The position numbers were made by a program, and so were the translations under genes. Shown here piece after piece: positions 43,405-52,453 of a stretch of DNA of 64,000 nucleotides. How positions within the stretch are numbered: the first letter of the stretch is position 1; each line of letters opens with the position of its first letter. Below the pieces are notes generated by a model. That model had not been told where the DNA came from, searched no databases, and saw nothing but the letters and a program-made list of their open reading frames with translations. This DNA comes from Kitasatospora sp. NBC_01287 (GTDB taxonomy: Bacteria; Actinomycetota; Actinomycetes; Streptomycetales; Streptomycetaceae). Location: contig NZ_JAPEPB010000002.1 in the NCBI RefSeq assembly GCF_026340565.1, forward strand, positions 186,001 through 250,000, read 5' to 3'.

Positions 43405-44910
43405 CGAACCGCCTCCATCCGCGCGTCGATGTCCTGGATGCCGGCCGTCTCGCTCGCGATCCGCGCGAACACCGTGTCCAGGTCCTGCCCGTGCCCCGCG
43501 GGGCCGTCCCCGGCCACCGTCAGGATCGACGTCAGCCGCAGATGCATCACCGGAGCCAAGTAGATCCGCTTCGTCAGCTCGACGTCCGAATGCCCCAACA
43601 AGGGTCTGCACCAGGAACCACGGGTCGCCGAACAGCAGGGCGAAGTCCCGCCGCTCCGCGGCCGACAGACCATAGCGCCGCTCCAGCAGCTCGTTGAGCA
43701 CGACGAGCATGTACAAGGCCATGGAATGCCTGGCAGAGTGCGGTGTGGCATAGGGCGCATACGCCTGGTGAAGGTCCCTCACCCGTTCAACCGGGGGACG
43801 CAGGACCTCCTCGCAGCGCAGGTTCGCACCCCGGAACACACCCTCCCAGGAGTGCGGCACCATCGGCAGCCCCTGCTCGGTCAGCCACAGCCACGCCGGC
43901 TCCGGGCCCTCGGGCCCCTCCACGAACAGCCACTGCCGCTCCTGCCACGACAACGCGGACAGCGCCCGTTCGCCGCGCACACCGTCACGGTCCACCCAGT
44001 GCACCCGCGGCTGCAGGCCCTGGGTCACCCTGGTGACCAGCCGCATCACCGCAAGCCGCTCGTATCGGCCGCACTGCTGGGCCCGGTGGACGGCCCACGC
44101 CCGCTCGCAGTCCTCGTACGCCTCCACCTGCCGCACCGCGTCCACCGACGCGTAGAACGTGCGGTCCCGCTTCGAGCGGGTCAGCGCCCCTGGGACTCGG
44201 CCATGGCAGTACCGGCCCCGCCGCAACGGCACCCGCGGCACCTCGAACGTCAGCAGTGCTCCGCCCTCCTGCCGCCGCAGCCCTGAACTGACCAGCAGAC
44301 CCACGAACGCTGCGTTGCGCGTCTCGGTCCGCCCCACCCACCCCGGCGCCACCACTCCCTCGCGGGTGCGGCCCCGCAGGCCGATGTCCGTCCACAGCCG
44401 CCACGTGCGGGGCGTCAGCCACGACACCCGGTCCCTCCCGCTGTCCGGAGCTCGATCCCGGGCCAGCCCCACATCCACCGGCAGCGGCGTCACCCCAGCC
44501 CATCGGAACAGCAGCGTGAACGCCGCCGCCTCCCGGTTCCATTTCGATCCGCTGATCCGTGCCGGGTTCTGCGGCGCATCACACCGCCAGGCCCGGTAAT
44601 CTCGCAGATCCTGCGGGCTGGCCTGCTCCCACCGCACATTCCGCGACCACAGGAAGTCCAGCAGCAGCCGGATGTCAGTCACGTAGTTCCGCTTCGTCTC
44701 GCGCTCCAACACCTGGAACCGTGACCGCCGGACGAAGTCCAGCAGACCCACGTCCACCCGGCAATCCGGGGCCAGGAAGACGGGATCGCCCGGCCGTAAC
44801 CCCATCTGCGTCACCCGACCCGCCAGGTCCGATACCCCGGACACATTCGATCCCGGCAGGGCCTCCCAGCCCCACGGCTCCGGAACCCACTCCACGCGCC
44901 ACCTGTCCAC
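43401..44910 (-). pseudogene. First tyrosine recombinase gene of the outer element, frameshifted
   Basis: GTG at 44910 (AAGGGACACCG upstream) gives VDRWRVEWVPEPWGWEAL, parallel to the start of the inner homologue. R in VSSGLRRQEGGAL and H-x-x-R in PHSARHSMALYML are present. Near 43609 one extra base breaks the frame between FLVQT and LLGHSDVELTKRIYLAPV, which holds the last His and the Tyr. The segment is 1510 bases, one more than a multiple of three. Natural mutation or a base-calling error in CCC. Confidence 0.82.
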
Positions 44911-44930
44911 CGGTGTCCCTTCAGATCCCT

Positions 44931-44954
44931 TGAACAGATCCGATTTTGAGGGAA
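44931..44954 (-). repeat. Outer element, right terminal repeat
   Basis: Minus strand TTCCCTCAAAATCGGATCTG then TTCA. Shares TTCCCT and TGTTCA with the left end at 22561. It lies 21 bases upstream of the recombinase start codon region, as in the inner element. Confidence 0.65.
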
Positions 44955-44990
44955 GACCGCATATCCAATCGGACTCCGTCAGGACCCGCA

Positions 44991-45010
44991 AGGACGTCCT
45001 GGGACGTGCG
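44991..45010. promoter_or_regulatory. Tandem GGACGT motif upstream of HAD hydrolase gene
   Basis: AGGACGTCCT directly followed by GGGACGTGCG, 10-base repeat, 41 bases before the ATG at 45051 and outside the outer element. Same motif as at 5437 and 8430. Confidence 0.45.
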
Positions 45011-45050
45011 GCAGGCGACGCGCGCCCGATGCGCTGCCTAGGCTGGCCGG

Positions 45051-45749
45051 ATGGCGCTCATCGTCCTGTGGGACATCGACCACACGCTCATCGACAACGC
45101 GGGTGTGAGCAAGGAGATATACGGCGCAGCGTTCGCGGCTGTGGCTCGGCGTCAGCCCTCAGGTCCCGCCGTGACGGACGGGCGGACCGATCGGCTGATC
45201 ATGCGAGAGATGTTCGACCGGGACGGACTGGTGCAGCCGGATTGGGACATCGTGCAGGCAGCACTCGAGGCCGCCGGCCGCGAACGGTCCGAGGAACTGC
45301 GACAGCGCGGCCGTGCGCTGCCCGGTGCCCGGGATGTCCTGACCGCAGTTGGGAAGGAGCCTGGGATCATCTCGTCCGTGCTGACCGGCAATATCGCGGC
45401 GAATGCCCGGTTGAAGCTCGCCGCGTTCGGACTCGACGGTCTGGTGGACCTGGAGGTCGGCGCGTACGGCGCTGACCGTCTTGAGCGGGCAGCGCTCGTC
45501 CATGTGGCCTGCGACCGCATCCGCGCTGCGTACACCGTTCCAGGGAGGACGGTTGTGACGCTAGTCGGCGATACCCCGCGGGATGTTGAGGCAGCGCTAA
45601 CGAACGGGGTTGAAATTGTCGCCGTCGCTACAGGGGTCAACTCCGCCGCAGAACTGCGCCGAGCTGGTGCCAGTGCGGTGCTACCGGATCTGACCGATAC
45701 CGCTGCTCTGATGAGCCACTTCAAGTATCTCGCGGCCGAGGGGGGCTGA
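45051..45749 (+). CDS. HAD-superfamily hydrolase (phosphatase-like)
   Basis: 232 residues. HAD motif I WDIDHTLIDNAG (D8, D10), motif II SSVLTGN near 108, a lysine/arginine-bearing region near 150 and motif IV VTLVGDTPRDVEAA (D near 173 and 177). Resembles phosphoglycolate-phosphatase-like HAD proteins (FGLDGLVDLEVGAYG). Cleaves small phosphate esters in the family. Before the outer element arrived it would have been divergent from the XRE gene at 22555. Confidence 0.82.
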   Translation: MALIVLWDIDHTLIDNAGVSKEIYGAAFAAVARRQPSGPAVTDGRTDRLIMREMFDRDGLVQPDWDIVQAALEAAGRERSEELRQRGRALPGARDVLTAVGKEPGIISSVLTGNIAANARLKLAAFGLDGLVDLEVGAYGADRLERAALVHVACDRIRAAYTVPGRTVVTLVGDTPRDVEAALTNGVEIVAVATGVNSAAELRRAGASAVLPDLTDTAALMSHFKYLAAEGG

Positions 45750-46399
45750 GGCATGGTCTGCTTGCTCCCTGTCCATGCGGCGGCGGTCCACCGAACGGCA
45801 GCGAGGAACCCACAGATGCCGGAGATCGTGAAGCGCAGCGCGAGGGCGGTCCTGCTTGATGGGGACCAGCTGGTACTGATCAAGCGGACGACGACAGCAG
45901 CGTCAAGGCCGCCTTGCACCGGGATCTCTTCGAGGAACTGGGTGCAACCGTGCACCCGCCGCAACTGGTGCTCTTGGTGACTGACGAGTTGGAGACCTGT
46001 CAACGGCCATCGCGCTCGCCCCACTGGCGGCCAGAGATTCGCCCCACCTGCGGTCTTCAGGACCGCCCCGGTGGCGGCCAGATAATCTCCCCGCCTGAAT
46101 GAGGTGCTGGTCAGCTGAAGGGCTTCACTCCCTTGCCGGTGGTGGCCTGGGTGAGCCGGTAGCTGTCACCCTGGGTGACGACGATGTGGGCGTGGTGCAT
46201 GAGCCGGTCGACCGTAGCGGTGGCCAGGGTCTTGGGCATGATCTCGTCGAACCCATCTGGGGCTGGCACTTGTTCCCTGCGGGGAGTCTGCCCTGTCACC
46301 TGGCCGTATCCCTCTCCTGCTGTCCTCGTTGAATCTCATGGCGGCATGTGGCTTTTCCAGGTGCTGCCTTGATGGTTCAGGAGCGAGGAAGGTGTGCCA

Positions 46400-47464
46400 A
46401 TGGGCGAGGCGAGACTGCAGGTCATCGCGGGCGGCGCCGTCCCGCAGGAACCATTGACCACGGACCCGTGGCGCTTCCAGACCATCTGTGTCGACGCGTT
46501 CGTCGCCTCGTGGCGGGCCCGAGGGTTCAGCCCGGTGACCATCGACAACGACATCGGTCTGCTGGAACGGACCCTCACGGCGCTTGGCCGCCCCGCGTGG
46601 GAGGTCACGCCCGAGGACATCGACCGCGTTGTCGGCGATCTCGCGGTCCAGGGCCGCAAAACGTCGACCCGGCGCGAGTACGTGCAGATCTTCAAGGGCT
46701 TCCACCGGTTCCTGCAGGCCCGGAAGGCAGCCGAGATCGAGGCTGCCTTTGGTGTCCGACTGGTCTGCCCGGTCGATGAGTTCAACGCCTCCCGGCATGT
46801 CGGCGACGACTCCCCGGCCCTGCTGCCGCCCCCGACGCCCGAGCGGGTCACCGAGTTCTTCGACTTCATGAAGCGGCGGATCGCCACCGCCCGGAAGTAC
46901 GGACCCGCAGCCCGGGACTATGCGATGTTCCGGACGCTGTATCACGCCGGCCTCCGCTCGGAGGAGGCCTCGCTGCTGGACCTGCCGGACCTGCACTTCA
47001 CCCGCGGCCCGTTCGGCAAACTCCATGTCCGCTTCGGCAAGGGAGCCCACACCTCCGGCCCGCGGCCGCGGTGGGTGCCCATGCTCGACGGCCTGGACCT
47101 GGTGCTGAGATGGTTCCTGGAGGACGTGCGGCCCAAGTTCCCCGACTCGCCTGTCCTGTTCGCGGACGAGTCCGGCGGCAGTCTGCACCGCGGGACCATC
47201 CGCAACCGGCTGCGGTATCTGATGGAACTCGAAGGACGCCCGGCCGCCGAGCGATTCAGCCCCCATGCCCTGCGGCGGGCGTGCGCGACCCACAACTACG
47301 AACGCGGCGTCGACCTCGTGGCCATCCAGCAGCTACTCGGTCACTGGACGGTCAGTTCGACCATGCGATACGTCCGGCCCTCCGCAACGTTCATCGAGGA
47401 CGCCTATCAGCGGGCCGTCGCCAGCACCTTGGCCGAGCTTACCGGGAAGGACTCCACGGCATGA
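46400..47464 (+). CDS. Tyrosine recombinase/integrase
   Basis: 354 residues from the ATG at 46400 (AGGAAGG 6 bases upstream). SAM-like core-binding domain near 25-110 (FVASWRARGFSPVTIDND). Catalytic residues R in YHAGLRSEEASLL (near 185), H-x-x-R in PHALRRACATH (near 293), H in LLGHWTVSSTMRYV with the Tyr nucleophile near 327. It leads a three-gene set with ATGA overlap to the next gene and presumably moves the 4-kb element. Confidence 0.88.
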   Translation: MGEARLQVIAGGAVPQEPLTTDPWRFQTICVDAFVASWRARGFSPVTIDNDIGLLERTLTALGRPAWEVTPEDIDRVVGDLAVQGRKTSTRREYVQIFKGFHRFLQARKAAEIEAAFGVRLVCPVDEFNASRHVGDDSPALLPPPTPERVTEFFDFMKRRIATARKYGPAARDYAMFRTLYHAGLRSEEASLLDLPDLHFTRGPFGKLHVRFGKGAHTSGPRPRWVPMLDGLDLVLRWFLEDVRPKFPDSPVLFADESGGSLHRGTIRNRLRYLMELEGRPAAERFSPHALRRACATHNYERGVDLVAIQQLLGHWTVSSTMRYVRPSATFIEDAYQRAVASTLAELTGKDSTA

Positions 47465-47775
47465 AGATCCAATGGCGGCTGAGGATGGCCGCGGCCCAGC
47501 GCGAGGTATGGACGGGCACCGAACTGCGGCGGCTGCTGGCCGAGAGGGCCGGCCTGGAGCTGTCCTCGGCTTCGGTGTCGGCGCTGTTCACCAAGGAGCC
47601 CTCGCAGGTGAAGATGACCACGCTGGCAGCACTGTGCACCGCACTGGAGTGCACCCCCAACGACCTGATCGAGGTCGACACCACCCCAGTCGAGCGGCCG
47701 ATCGCGCCGCCTCGACCGGTCGCCGACCTGCCGCAGGCCGCCTCCGCCCGTGGCCGGTCGATGCCGCCCCTGTGA
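47461..47775 (+). CDS. Small XRE-type helix-turn-helix protein
   Basis: 104 residues. HTH near 20-65: TELRRLLAERAGLELSSASV then ALFTKEPSQVKMTTLAALCT, and the classic LECTPNDLIEVD end of Cro/C1-type domains. Pro/Ala/Arg-rich tail. Start overlaps the recombinase stop. Probably represses or directs the recombinase set. Confidence 0.82.
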   Translation: MKIQWRLRMAAAQREVWTGTELRRLLAERAGLELSSASVSALFTKEPSQVKMTTLAALCTALECTPNDLIEVDTTPVERPIAPPRPVADLPQAASARGRSMPPL

Positions 47776-47787
47776 CGGCAGGTATTG

Positions 47788-49410
47788 ATGGGTAAGAAGC
47801 AACGCGACTGCGTCACCTGCGGCGCCCCGGTCGGGTTCCTCGACCGCGAGCACTGCTGCCGCTGCGAGCGAAAGATGAGGGAAGAGGCTGCCAAGGCGAC
47901 TTGTCCGTCCTGCGGTCTTGCCCGGGTGCTGCAGCAGGACACCGGCCGGTGCATCCTGTGCTCGCGCGTCTGCGGGCAGTGCGGGCATCCGGTGCGGTCC
48001 GCGGACAGCCCGCTGTGCCGCGACTGCCGTAACAGATCCCGGCGCCTGGCCGCCAAGCAGCCGTGTCCGCGCTGCGGCAAGCCGGGTCTTCTGCGCGCGG
48101 CGACCGGCTGGTGCGGGCCGTGCTCCCATCCAGGATCACCGAAGAAGCCGCCGCAGGTCTGCCGCGAGTGCGGGCAGCTGCGGCGGCATGAGGGACTGGG
48201 ACTGTGCTCGGCCTGCTGGCAGAAGCACCCCGGCCGGCCGTTCATCCGCGCCGAACACCTCCGCGAGCATCTCTCCGAACCGCCATCCTGGCTGGGCGAC
48301 TTCGTCGCCCACATCGCCGCGCGGCACTGCGTCTCGCGGGCCTGTGGCTTCGTCACCGACCTGGGACGGCTCTTGCAGGACGAGCACTCCAACTCGCCCC
48401 AGGCCCTGCTGGAACGATCACGAAGGCCAGGAAGGTCGATGGGTTCCTTCGCCCGCGCGCTGGAGGACTTCTTCACCCGCAACGGCCTGGCACTGCCCAC
48501 TGACCAGGCAGACAAGCTGGCCGCAGGCCGCCGGCGGCGCCGCATCGAGGCCGTGCCGGGCTCGATGCGGCCGGCCGTGTCGGCGTTCGACACCTCCCGC
48601 ATGCGAGCCCAGGACCGGGCCCGCCGAGCCGGCACCCGCCCCCGCAGCGACCACACGCTGGAAACCGCCCTGGCCACCATGCGCGACCTGGCACTCTTCC
48701 TGGCCACCAAGCAGAACAAGGACGACTGGGCTCTCGTCGATGTGCACGACATCGAAGCCTTCCTCGCAACGCTGCCCAAGGCCCGCAAGCGCCGACTGAC
48801 GGTGCTGCGGCAGTTCTTCCGATTCGCCCGCGCCCACAAACTGGTGCTGGTCGATCCGACCCTCACCCTCACTGTCAAGGAAGCGAACGGCTTCCGCGGC
48901 CGGACCCTCACCCTCGACCAGCAGCGTCAGCTCTTCCAACGCTGGACGACCGACGAGCGCGTGCACCCGCACGAGGCCCTGGTGGGCGTGCTCGCCCTGC
49001 TGCACGGCGCATCCAGCGCAGAGGCCCGGATGCTGCAGGTCGGCGACATCGACGAGGTCGCCCAAACAGTCCGGCTCGGCAAACGGCCCCATCCCGTCCC
49101 CCTCGACCCGGCCTCCTGGACCGTGCTGCAGCGGTGCCTGGCCCACCGAGTGGCCTGGCGGACCGACAACCCCCACGTCATGGTCACCAAAGGAACGAAG
49201 GCCGGGCAGAGCCCGGCCTCAACTGCCTATCTCTCCCATGTACTTGACGACTGCGGCTTCCCGCCACGGATGATCCGCAGCACCCGCCTGGTCGACCTGG
49301 TGAACACGATGGACCCCAAGCTCGTCGCCGCCGCCTTCGGCATGGATCCCCAGGCCACCCTCATCTACCTCGCCGACCACGTCGATCCCGGACGGCTGCC
49401 GGGCCCGTAA
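47788..49410 (+). CDS. Zinc-ribbon protein with degenerate recombinase domain
   Basis: 540 residues from the ATG at 47788. The first 150 residues carry five CxxC pairs (CVTCGAPV, CPSCGLAR, CGQCGHPV, CPRCGKPG, CRECGQLR with partners), i.e. two to three zinc ribbons. Residues 290-540 look like a phage-integrase fold (TMRDLALFLATKQNKDDWAL; LLHGASSAEARMLQVGDI) but the HxxR box reads RMIRSTRLVDL, lacking the His. IYLADHV keeps a Tyr. It is probably a non-catalytic partner of the recombinase at 46400. Confidence 0.7.
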   Translation: MGKKQRDCVTCGAPVGFLDREHCCRCERKMREEAAKATCPSCGLARVLQQDTGRCILCSRVCGQCGHPVRSADSPLCRDCRNRSRRLAAKQPCPRCGKPGLLRAATGWCGPCSHPGSPKKPPQVCRECGQLRRHEGLGLCSACWQKHPGRPFIRAEHLREHLSEPPSWLGDFVAHIAARHCVSRACGFVTDLGRLLQDEHSNSPQALLERSRRPGRSMGSFARALEDFFTRNGLALPTDQADKLAAGRRRRRIEAVPGSMRPAVSAFDTSRMRAQDRARRAGTRPRSDHTLETALATMRDLALFLATKQNKDDWALVDVHDIEAFLATLPKARKRRLTVLRQFFRFARAHKLVLVDPTLTLTVKEANGFRGRTLTLDQQRQLFQRWTTDERVHPHEALVGVLALLHGASSAEARMLQVGDIDEVAQTVRLGKRPHPVPLDPASWTVLQRCLAHRVAWRTDNPHVMVTKGTKAGQSPASTAYLSHVLDDCGFPPRMIRSTRLVDLVNTMDPKLVAAAFGMDPQATLIYLADHVDPGRLPGP

Positions 49411-49453
49411 ACAGGCCACCCCAGTGATCCAATCGGTGAAATACTCGGTGATC

Positions 49454-50236
49454 ATGAGTGACTGGTTCCTGCAGCAAGAGCACGGCGTCCGATTCGATTG
49501 GGGCCCCACCGGTGCCCAGCAGCTGGCCGAGAACGCCGCCTGCCTGGTAGTGGTCGACGTGCTGTCGTTCACGACATCGGTGACCGTCGCCGTCGAGGCT
49601 GGGACCCAGGTCTTTCCCTATGCCTGGCGCGATGAGACGGCGTCCGCCTTTGCCCAGGCGAGGACGGCGGTGCTGGCCGCTGGGCGGCGGGCCGCCACCT
49701 CGACCTCGCCGTGGTCCCTGTCGCCGGCGGCACTGCGGCAAGCCCCGTTCACACCCCGACTCGTGCTGCCCTCACCCAACGGATCCGCCATCGCCGCGGC
49801 GGCAGGCGATTCGACGGTGGTGGCGGGCTGTCTGCGTAATGCCACAGCTGTTGGACGATGGCTGGCCCGGCACCGCTATGGGACTGCGGAACGTCCCGTG
49901 GTGGTGATCGCCGCTGGTGAGCGGTGGCCGGACGGAACCCTGCGACCTGCGCTGGAGGACCTGCTGGGCGCCGGGGCGATCATCGCCGAACTGGGGTCGC
50001 AAGGCGTGGGCCCGCTGTCCCCCGAGGCAGCCGCCGCCAGGGCCTGCTTCACGCAGACTTCCGATGTCAGCGCTGCCGTGGCGGCCTGTTCCTCAGGTAT
50101 CGAACTGATCCGGAGCGGGTTCGCCGACGACGTGGCCGTCGCCACCGAACTCGACGCCAGCACGATCGTGCCCGTCCTCACCGACGGAGCCTTCAGGCAC
50201 AGCGCCGATGCCGCGAGGCCGCAGCCGAACCTGTGA
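49454..50236 (+). CDS. ComB-family phosphatase-like protein (2-phosphosulfolactate phosphatase fold)
   Basis: 260 residues from the ATG at 49454; GTG at 49424 would add 10. The pattern VVVDVLSFTTSVTVAVEAG (near 30) is the ComB signature (VVIDVLRATST), followed by LPSPNGSAIAAAA (near 108), VVAGCLRNATAVGRWL and VVVIAAGERWPDG (near 150). ComB removes phosphate from 2-phosphosulfolactate in coenzyme M synthesis in archaea; bacterial homologues are of unclear role. It is cargo of the 4-kb element and ends 46 bases from its edge. Confidence 0.75.
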   Translation: MSDWFLQQEHGVRFDWGPTGAQQLAENAACLVVVDVLSFTTSVTVAVEAGTQVFPYAWRDETASAFAQARTAVLAAGRRAATSTSPWSLSPAALRQAPFTPRLVLPSPNGSAIAAAAGDSTVVAGCLRNATAVGRWLARHRYGTAERPVVVIAAGERWPDGTLRPALEDLLGAGAIIAELGSQGVGPLSPEAAAARACFTQTSDVSAAVAACSSGIELIRSGFADDVAVATELDASTIVPVLTDGAFRHSADAARPQPNL

Positions 50237-50929
50237 CGTTTCGGCGCTGCCTGGCACAGGTTCGCCGGAACATGTGCGCTTTGGAGGGGTGGAGGTTGCT
50301 GCTGACCGCGACCGAGCGCCGTTCGTAGGCCGCGTCGACCAGCCGGTAGAAGCCCTCGGCGGCGTCCGGCGAGACGGGCAGCAGGCCGATGTCGTCCACC
50401 AGAATGAGGTCCGAGCGGATGATCCTCGCCAGTGCCCGGGCGATCGAGTCGTCCGCGCGGTGTCGGCGGACGAGGACGCCGAGGTCCTCGATGGTGAACC
50501 AGGCGACCGTCATGCCGGACTCGACCGCGGCCTGGCCGAGCGCCTCGGTGAAGTGGCTCTTGCCCGTGCCCGACGGGCCGCAGACACACAGGTTCTCCCG
50601 ACGGCCCACCCACTCAAGGGACTTGAGCGCGTCCTGGGTGTGCCGGGGGATCGCGGAGGCGGTCTCGTCCCAGTCGCCGAAGGTCTTGCCGCTGGGGAAG
50701 CCGGCCCGCTTGCGGCGGGTGTGCAGGTTCGCGCGGTCGCGGCCGGCGGCCTCCTCGGCCAGCAGGACCCTCACCACCTCGGCCGGGTCCCAGCGTTGGG
50801 CCTTGGCGGTGGGGATGATGTCGGTCAGCGAGCGGCGGATGTGCGGGAGCTTGAGCCGCTTGGTCAGTTCGATGGCCTCGGCCAGCGGGTCGCCGTTGGT
50901 GCCGTGGACGGTTCGGAGCGGGGTGGCCA

Positions 50930-52453
50930 TCAGGACGGGTCGCTTTCGTCGTGGTCGAGCAGGGTGTTGAGGCCGAAGGAGGACCAGGCGGAGGTGCCCG
51001 GCTGGAGCGAGTGCTCCTCGCTGCGGCGGGTGGGTTCGGCCTGTCCGTGGACGGCCTGGTAGTCGAGGATCGAGAGCAGGTCCTTGTCCGCGAAGCGGCC
51101 GGTGACCGCCGCGGTGCCAAGCGCCCGGTCGACCTCCTCTGCGGAGAAGAGCTTGGCGAGGGCGACGGCCTGGGCCATCTTCGCCTTGATCCGGCGTGTG
51201 CCGGCCGCCGCTGCCTCCACCAGCCAGGACGCGGCGCCGGGGCCGAGTGCGAGGAAGGCGACCTCCTCGGCGCTGGTGGCCCTCGGCGTGCGGTCGGCTT
51301 CCTTGTTCTCGCGTGGCGGGTAGTGCGCGTCGTCCAGCACGGGCGAGCCCGGCTTGCCGGTCCGGTGCCGGGCGACCTCGCGGGCCGAGCCGCGGTCATC
51401 GACGGCGGTGACGACCAGCTCCTCGCCGTGGAAGCGGGCCCAGACCCGGGTGTCGATCAGCTCGTGCGGGACCGAGTAGCGCACCGCCTCCACCGAGATC
51501 GTCGCGTCCCAGTTGACCCGGCGGGTCGTGCCGAACGCCGCGGTGAACGGCTGCCTCGGCAGCGGGTGCAGCCGCTGGCGCTCCTCGGCGAGGCGGTCGA
51601 CGGGCTTGCGTCGGGTCTCGCGGTGGGTGCGGGAGTTGACCTCCTCGCAGAACTCGCGGCAGGCGGCCTCCAGTTCGCCGAAGGTGCGGAACTCCTCACG
51701 CAGGTTCACGTCCTTGGGCACCAGGTCGGCCTTCGCGATCCGCACCGTCGCCTCCGAGCCGCCCTTGGACTCCGGGTCGGCCGGCACGCAAGTACGAATG
51801 GTCGTGCCGTAGTGCCGGGCGACCTCCACGATCTCCGGGTTGCGGACCGCGATCCCGGCGACGTGGTCGGTGGTCACCGTCTTCTCGTTGTCGGTGAGCA
51901 CGTAGGCCGGCACTCCGCCGATCCGCCGCAGCGTGGCGTCCAGGCAGGCGGTGACCGTCGGCAGGGTCTTGTCCCAGATCGGGATCACCACCCGGAACCG
52001 GGACCAGGCCAGCCACGCGCAGAACAGCGTGGTCTTGCGGCCCTTGATCACCGGCCCGTCGCCGAAGTCGTACTGCAGCCAGAGCCCGGGCTCGGTCACC
52101 CATGGCCGGTAGACACGGCGCTGACCGGCCCTGAACTGGGCCTTCGCCTCGGCGACCGTGCGGCGGGTGGTGCGTTCTCCGCCCGTGAAGCCCATCGCGA
52201 CGATCCGCCGGTGCACCACGTCCGCGCGGATGCGGCCCTGCGAGCGGACCACCAGCTCCTCGATCTTCGGAAGGTAGTCGTCGATCGCCCGGGCGCGGTG
52301 CCGGCGCTGGCCCGGCTCGTGTCCGGCCTCGCGCATCTTCACGTACCGGGCCACCGTGTGGTGGTCGCACCCGGCCAACTCGGCCGCAGCACGGTAACTA
52401 CCTGTGAGGTCGTACGCCTCCAGGATCTCCATGATCTCCCTGCTGTTCTTCAC
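50930..52453 (-). CDS. istA: IS21-family transposase IstA
   Basis: 507 residues. N-terminal HTH (MEILEAYDLTGSYRAAAELA, GCDHHTVARYV). DDE core: D in WLQYDFGDGPVI (near 131), D in AYVLTDNEKTVT (near 192) and E in ESKGGSEATVRIAK (near 228). C-terminal beta domain near 310-350. ATG at 52453. It ends overlapping the istB start (TGATG), the usual istAB coupling. Intact, while its partner istB is split. Confidence 0.88.
   Translation of the reverse strand: MKNSREIMEILEAYDLTGSYRAAAELAGCDHHTVARYVKMREAGHEPGQRRHRARAIDDYLPKIEELVVRSQGRIRADVVHRRIVAMGFTGGERTTRRTVAEAKAQFRAGQRRVYRPWVTEPGLWLQYDFGDGPVIKGRKTTLFCAWLAWSRFRVVIPIWDKTLPTVTACLDATLRRIGGVPAYVLTDNEKTVTTDHVAGIAVRNPEIVEVARHYGTTIRTCVPADPESKGGSEATVRIAKADLVPKDVNLREEFRTFGELEAACREFCEEVNSRTHRETRRKPVDRLAEERQRLHPLPRQPFTAAFGTTRRVNWDATISVEAVRYSVPHELIDTRVWARFHGEELVVTAVDDRGSAREVARHRTGKPGSPVLDDAHYPPRENKEADRTPRATSAEEVAFLALGPGAASWLVEAAAAGTRRIKAKMAQAVALAKLFSAEEVDRALGTAAVTGRFADKDLLSILDYQAVHGQAEPTRRSEEHSLQPGTSAWSSFGLNTLLDHDESDPS

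Larger units (their letters stand above)
22561..44954. mobile_element. Outer recombinase element (about 22.4 kb, 11.2 kb without the inner insertion)
   Basis: Bounded by TTCCCTGTCAAGTCAATGTG at 22561 and, on the minus strand, TTCCCTCAAAATCGGATCTG from 44954. Both ends share TTCCCT at positions 1-6 and TGTTCA at 19-24. It carries a minus-strand operon of four genes at its right side: recombinase 44910-43401, second subunit 43404-41908 continued at 30679-30436, recombinase 30439-28304, and coiled-coil protein 28307-27903. A YidB-like gene lies just inside the left end. Other cargo: lectin-like pseudogene, chitin-binding protein, EF-hand protein. Tn554-like in having several tyrosine recombinases and a small partner. 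No target duplication is visible. Two frameshifts plus the inner insertion make it non-autonomous. Confidence 0.75.
46255..50282. mobile_element. 4.0-kb recombinase element with ComB-like cargo, inside istB
   Basis: Defined by restoration of istB (boundaries may shift by 1-2 bases). Near the ends are GCACTTGTTCC (46266-46276) and, inverted, GCACATGTTCC (50266-50276), likely recombinase arm sites. Contains a tyrosine recombinase, a small XRE protein, a zinc-ribbon recombinase-like protein, and a ComB-family gene. Confidence 0.72.
46111..50930 (-). pseudogene. istB: istB gene split by a recombinase element
   Basis: 5' part 50930-50283 encodes the AAA+ ATPase with Walker A GPSGTGKSHF (near 97) and Walker B LILVDDIGLLP (near 160), up to SSNLHPS. 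The 3' part 46254-46111 encodes GFDEIMPKTLATATVDRLMH to GKGVKPFS. The two segments (648 and 144 bases) join in frame as HPS-GFDEIMPKT. IstB is the ATP-dependent target-selection partner of IstA, so this IS is probably inactive. Confidence 0.85.

Noticed and set aside
41884..44991. A single 1035-codon frame that could be read as a fused recombinase
   Set aside because: Homology to the separate inner-element genes shows two genes with a 4-base overlap plus two +1 frameshifts; the middle of the long frame is out-of-frame Gly/Arg-rich sequence.
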